NCBI GenBank assembly: GCA_947175555.1
Contig: CAMWNK010000017.1
Span: forward strand, 1-32,604
From: an uncultured Clostridia bacterium
Lineage (GTDB): Bacteria; Bacillota; Clostridia; Christensenellales; UBA3700
DNA length: 32,604 nt
Direction: 5' to 3'
In this document: piece by piece, positions 31,811-32,604 of the stretch
Layout of the letters: each line of letters begins with the position of its first letter
How positions within the stretch are numbered: the stretch's first letter is position 1
The notes under the pieces: model-generated
What the model saw: the letters and a program-made list of their open reading frames with translations, nothing else
What the model was told of the DNA's origin: nothing
The model's database searches: none
Made by a program: the position numbers and the translations under genes

Positions 31811-32604
31811 CTAATCGCTTACATCTGTTGTTTCTGATTCTTCTTCAACATCTGCATTGTCTTTACCGCTCTTACTTTTGCTCTTGACAAGTTTGATATT
31901 TATAGCGCTGAGGATTATACACGCTATCAACAATACGCCTATAGCAGCTATGGTCATGATGTACAGCTTCTTCTTCACATATTCGCTACCGTCGAAATTT
32001 CCAAGTTCGCCTTCCATAAGCTGTCCTGCCCTCACCGTAAACGTTGCGCTCAAGTCTCCGTAGCTTACCGTGATTGTGTTGTCGCCTTCGCTCAGTGCTC
32101 CGTCGGGAGAATATGTATAATCGCTATTGCTAAGCTCTACCTTCTCACCGTCGGGATATATTCCGTAGACCACCATACCGTAACTATCGAAGCTATCCCC
32201 TATAGAATAGTTCTTTTTATAATTTCCGCCTACCTCTATCGAGATTATTTTGTAATCTCCGTTGCCACTTGCGTCTACTACTATTATGTACTCGCATACG
32301 TCCGAGCACGCTCCGTCTATGGCGTACTTAGATGTGTCTATGCTTATCTTGACGCTATAGCTGCCTGTCCACTTGGAGCTTACCGCGTTGCCGTTTGCAT
32401 CGGCATACGTTACGTTTGCATCCGTTATTATCGTGCCTGCACCGTCTGTTACCGTTACTACAGGGTGTTGCACTGCGTCGTTAAACGTCAGACTGTCGCC
32501 GTTTGCAAATGGATTACCCGCTCCGTCCGTCCAGTCTATAAACACTAAGGACATGCCCGCCCCGAGGATTATATCGAATACTACCGTCGTATTGGACAAG
32601 CTGT
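31811..32604 (-). CDS. Membrane-anchored Ig-like surface protein, C-terminal part (5' end outside window)
   Basis: The frame is open to the window edge, so this is the C-terminal part of a longer protein; a TTG at 32599 is not a convincing start. About 265 residues are visible. They hold Thr/Asp/Gly-rich beta-sheet sequence, then a region resembling bacterial Ig-like domain group 3 (Big_3): YKIISIEVGGNYKKNYSIGD to NTITVSYGDLSATFTVRAG. A KKK-flanked transmembrane helix follows (LYIMTIAAIGVLLIACIILS) and a short charged tail ends DVEEESETTDVSD. The topology is outside-in, with the bulk on the cell surface. Such proteins often act in adhesion or cell-envelope functions, but no specific role can be inferred. 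No LPXTG motif is seen. Confidence 0.75.
   Translation of the reverse strand, partial: SLSNTTVVFDIILGAGMSLVFIDWTDGAGNPFANGDSLTFNDAVQHPVVTVTDGAGTIITDANVTYADANGNAVSSKWTGSYSVKISIDTSKYAIDGACSDVCEYIIVVDASGNGDYKIISIEVGGNYKKNYSIGDSFDSYGMVVYGIYPDGEKVELSNSDYTYSPDGALSEGDNTITVSYGDLSATFTVRAGQLMEGELGNFDGSEYVKKKLYIMTIAAIGVLLIACIILSAINIKLVKSKSKSGKDNADVEEESETTDVSD

Noticed and set aside
32597..32599. TTG start for the surface protein
   Set aside because: The frame stays open to the edge of the window and no SD site or signal peptide follows; the gene is cut.

Overview
The window looks like a chromosomal segment of an anaerobic, low-to-mid GC Bacillota (Clostridia-like) bacterium. The reasons are a glycyl-radical pyruvate formate-lyase with its activase, Gram-positive style Shine-Dalgarno sites (GGAGG close to most starts), a lipobox lipoprotein, an FMN riboswitch driving an ECF-type riboflavin S-component, sigma-A-like promoters (TTGACA/TATAAT with 17-18 nt spacers) and T-tract terminators. 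Cytoplasmic beta-galactosidase and alpha-L-fucosidase genes would suit a gut or host-associated life. The genus cannot be read from the sequence.

Layout. 1-860: nine tRNA genes on the minus strand (Gly-TCC, Arg-TCT, His-GTG, Gln-TTG, Gln-CTG, Lys-TTT, Leu-TAG, Gly-GCC, Lys-CTT cut by the window edge), with two promoters. 980-5859 (minus): AlkD-like DNA glycosylase overlapping a transglutaminase-type lipoprotein, then a CPA2 cation/proton antiporter. 6344-11219 (minus): PC4/YdbC-like ssDNA-binding protein, LacZ-type beta-galactosidase, YccF-like membrane protein, C_GCAxxG_C_C protein. 11359-14318 (minus): pflB-pflA with a long structured leader. 14750-15343: SAP/DUF6434 protein. 15587-23754 (minus): a full arginine set transcribed argG-argH-argC-argJ-argB-argD-argF. 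With ArgJ recycling the acetyl group it covers every step from glutamate to arginine apart from carbamoyl phosphate supply. 24142-27322 (plus, divergent from argG): TetR regulator, P1/DmpA-type peptidase, GH29 fucosidase. 27408-29305 (minus): glmM and a stand-alone GlmU-type acetyltransferase domain. 29621-31734 (plus): promoter, FMN riboswitch, terminator, ribU-like gene, then an APH-fold kinase. 31811-32604 (minus): C-terminal part of a membrane-anchored Ig-like surface protein that continues past the window.

Best candidates for something unusual: (i) two genes whose TATAAT box ends exactly six bases before the start codon, predicting leaderless mRNAs; (ii) an acetyltransferase matching only the C-terminal half of GlmU, with the acceptor-site residues kept, in an operon with glmM; (iii) an identical 12-bp block at the argG and argC promoters, eight bases of which recur at the divergent tetR promoter; (iv) overlapping stem-loops in the argD-argF gap; (v) an 18-bp dyad and a 10-bp direct repeat at the pflB promoter; (vi) acidic C-terminal tails on three unrelated membrane proteins. 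I see no CRISPR array, insertion sequence, prophage, toxin-antitoxin pair or recognisable defence system.
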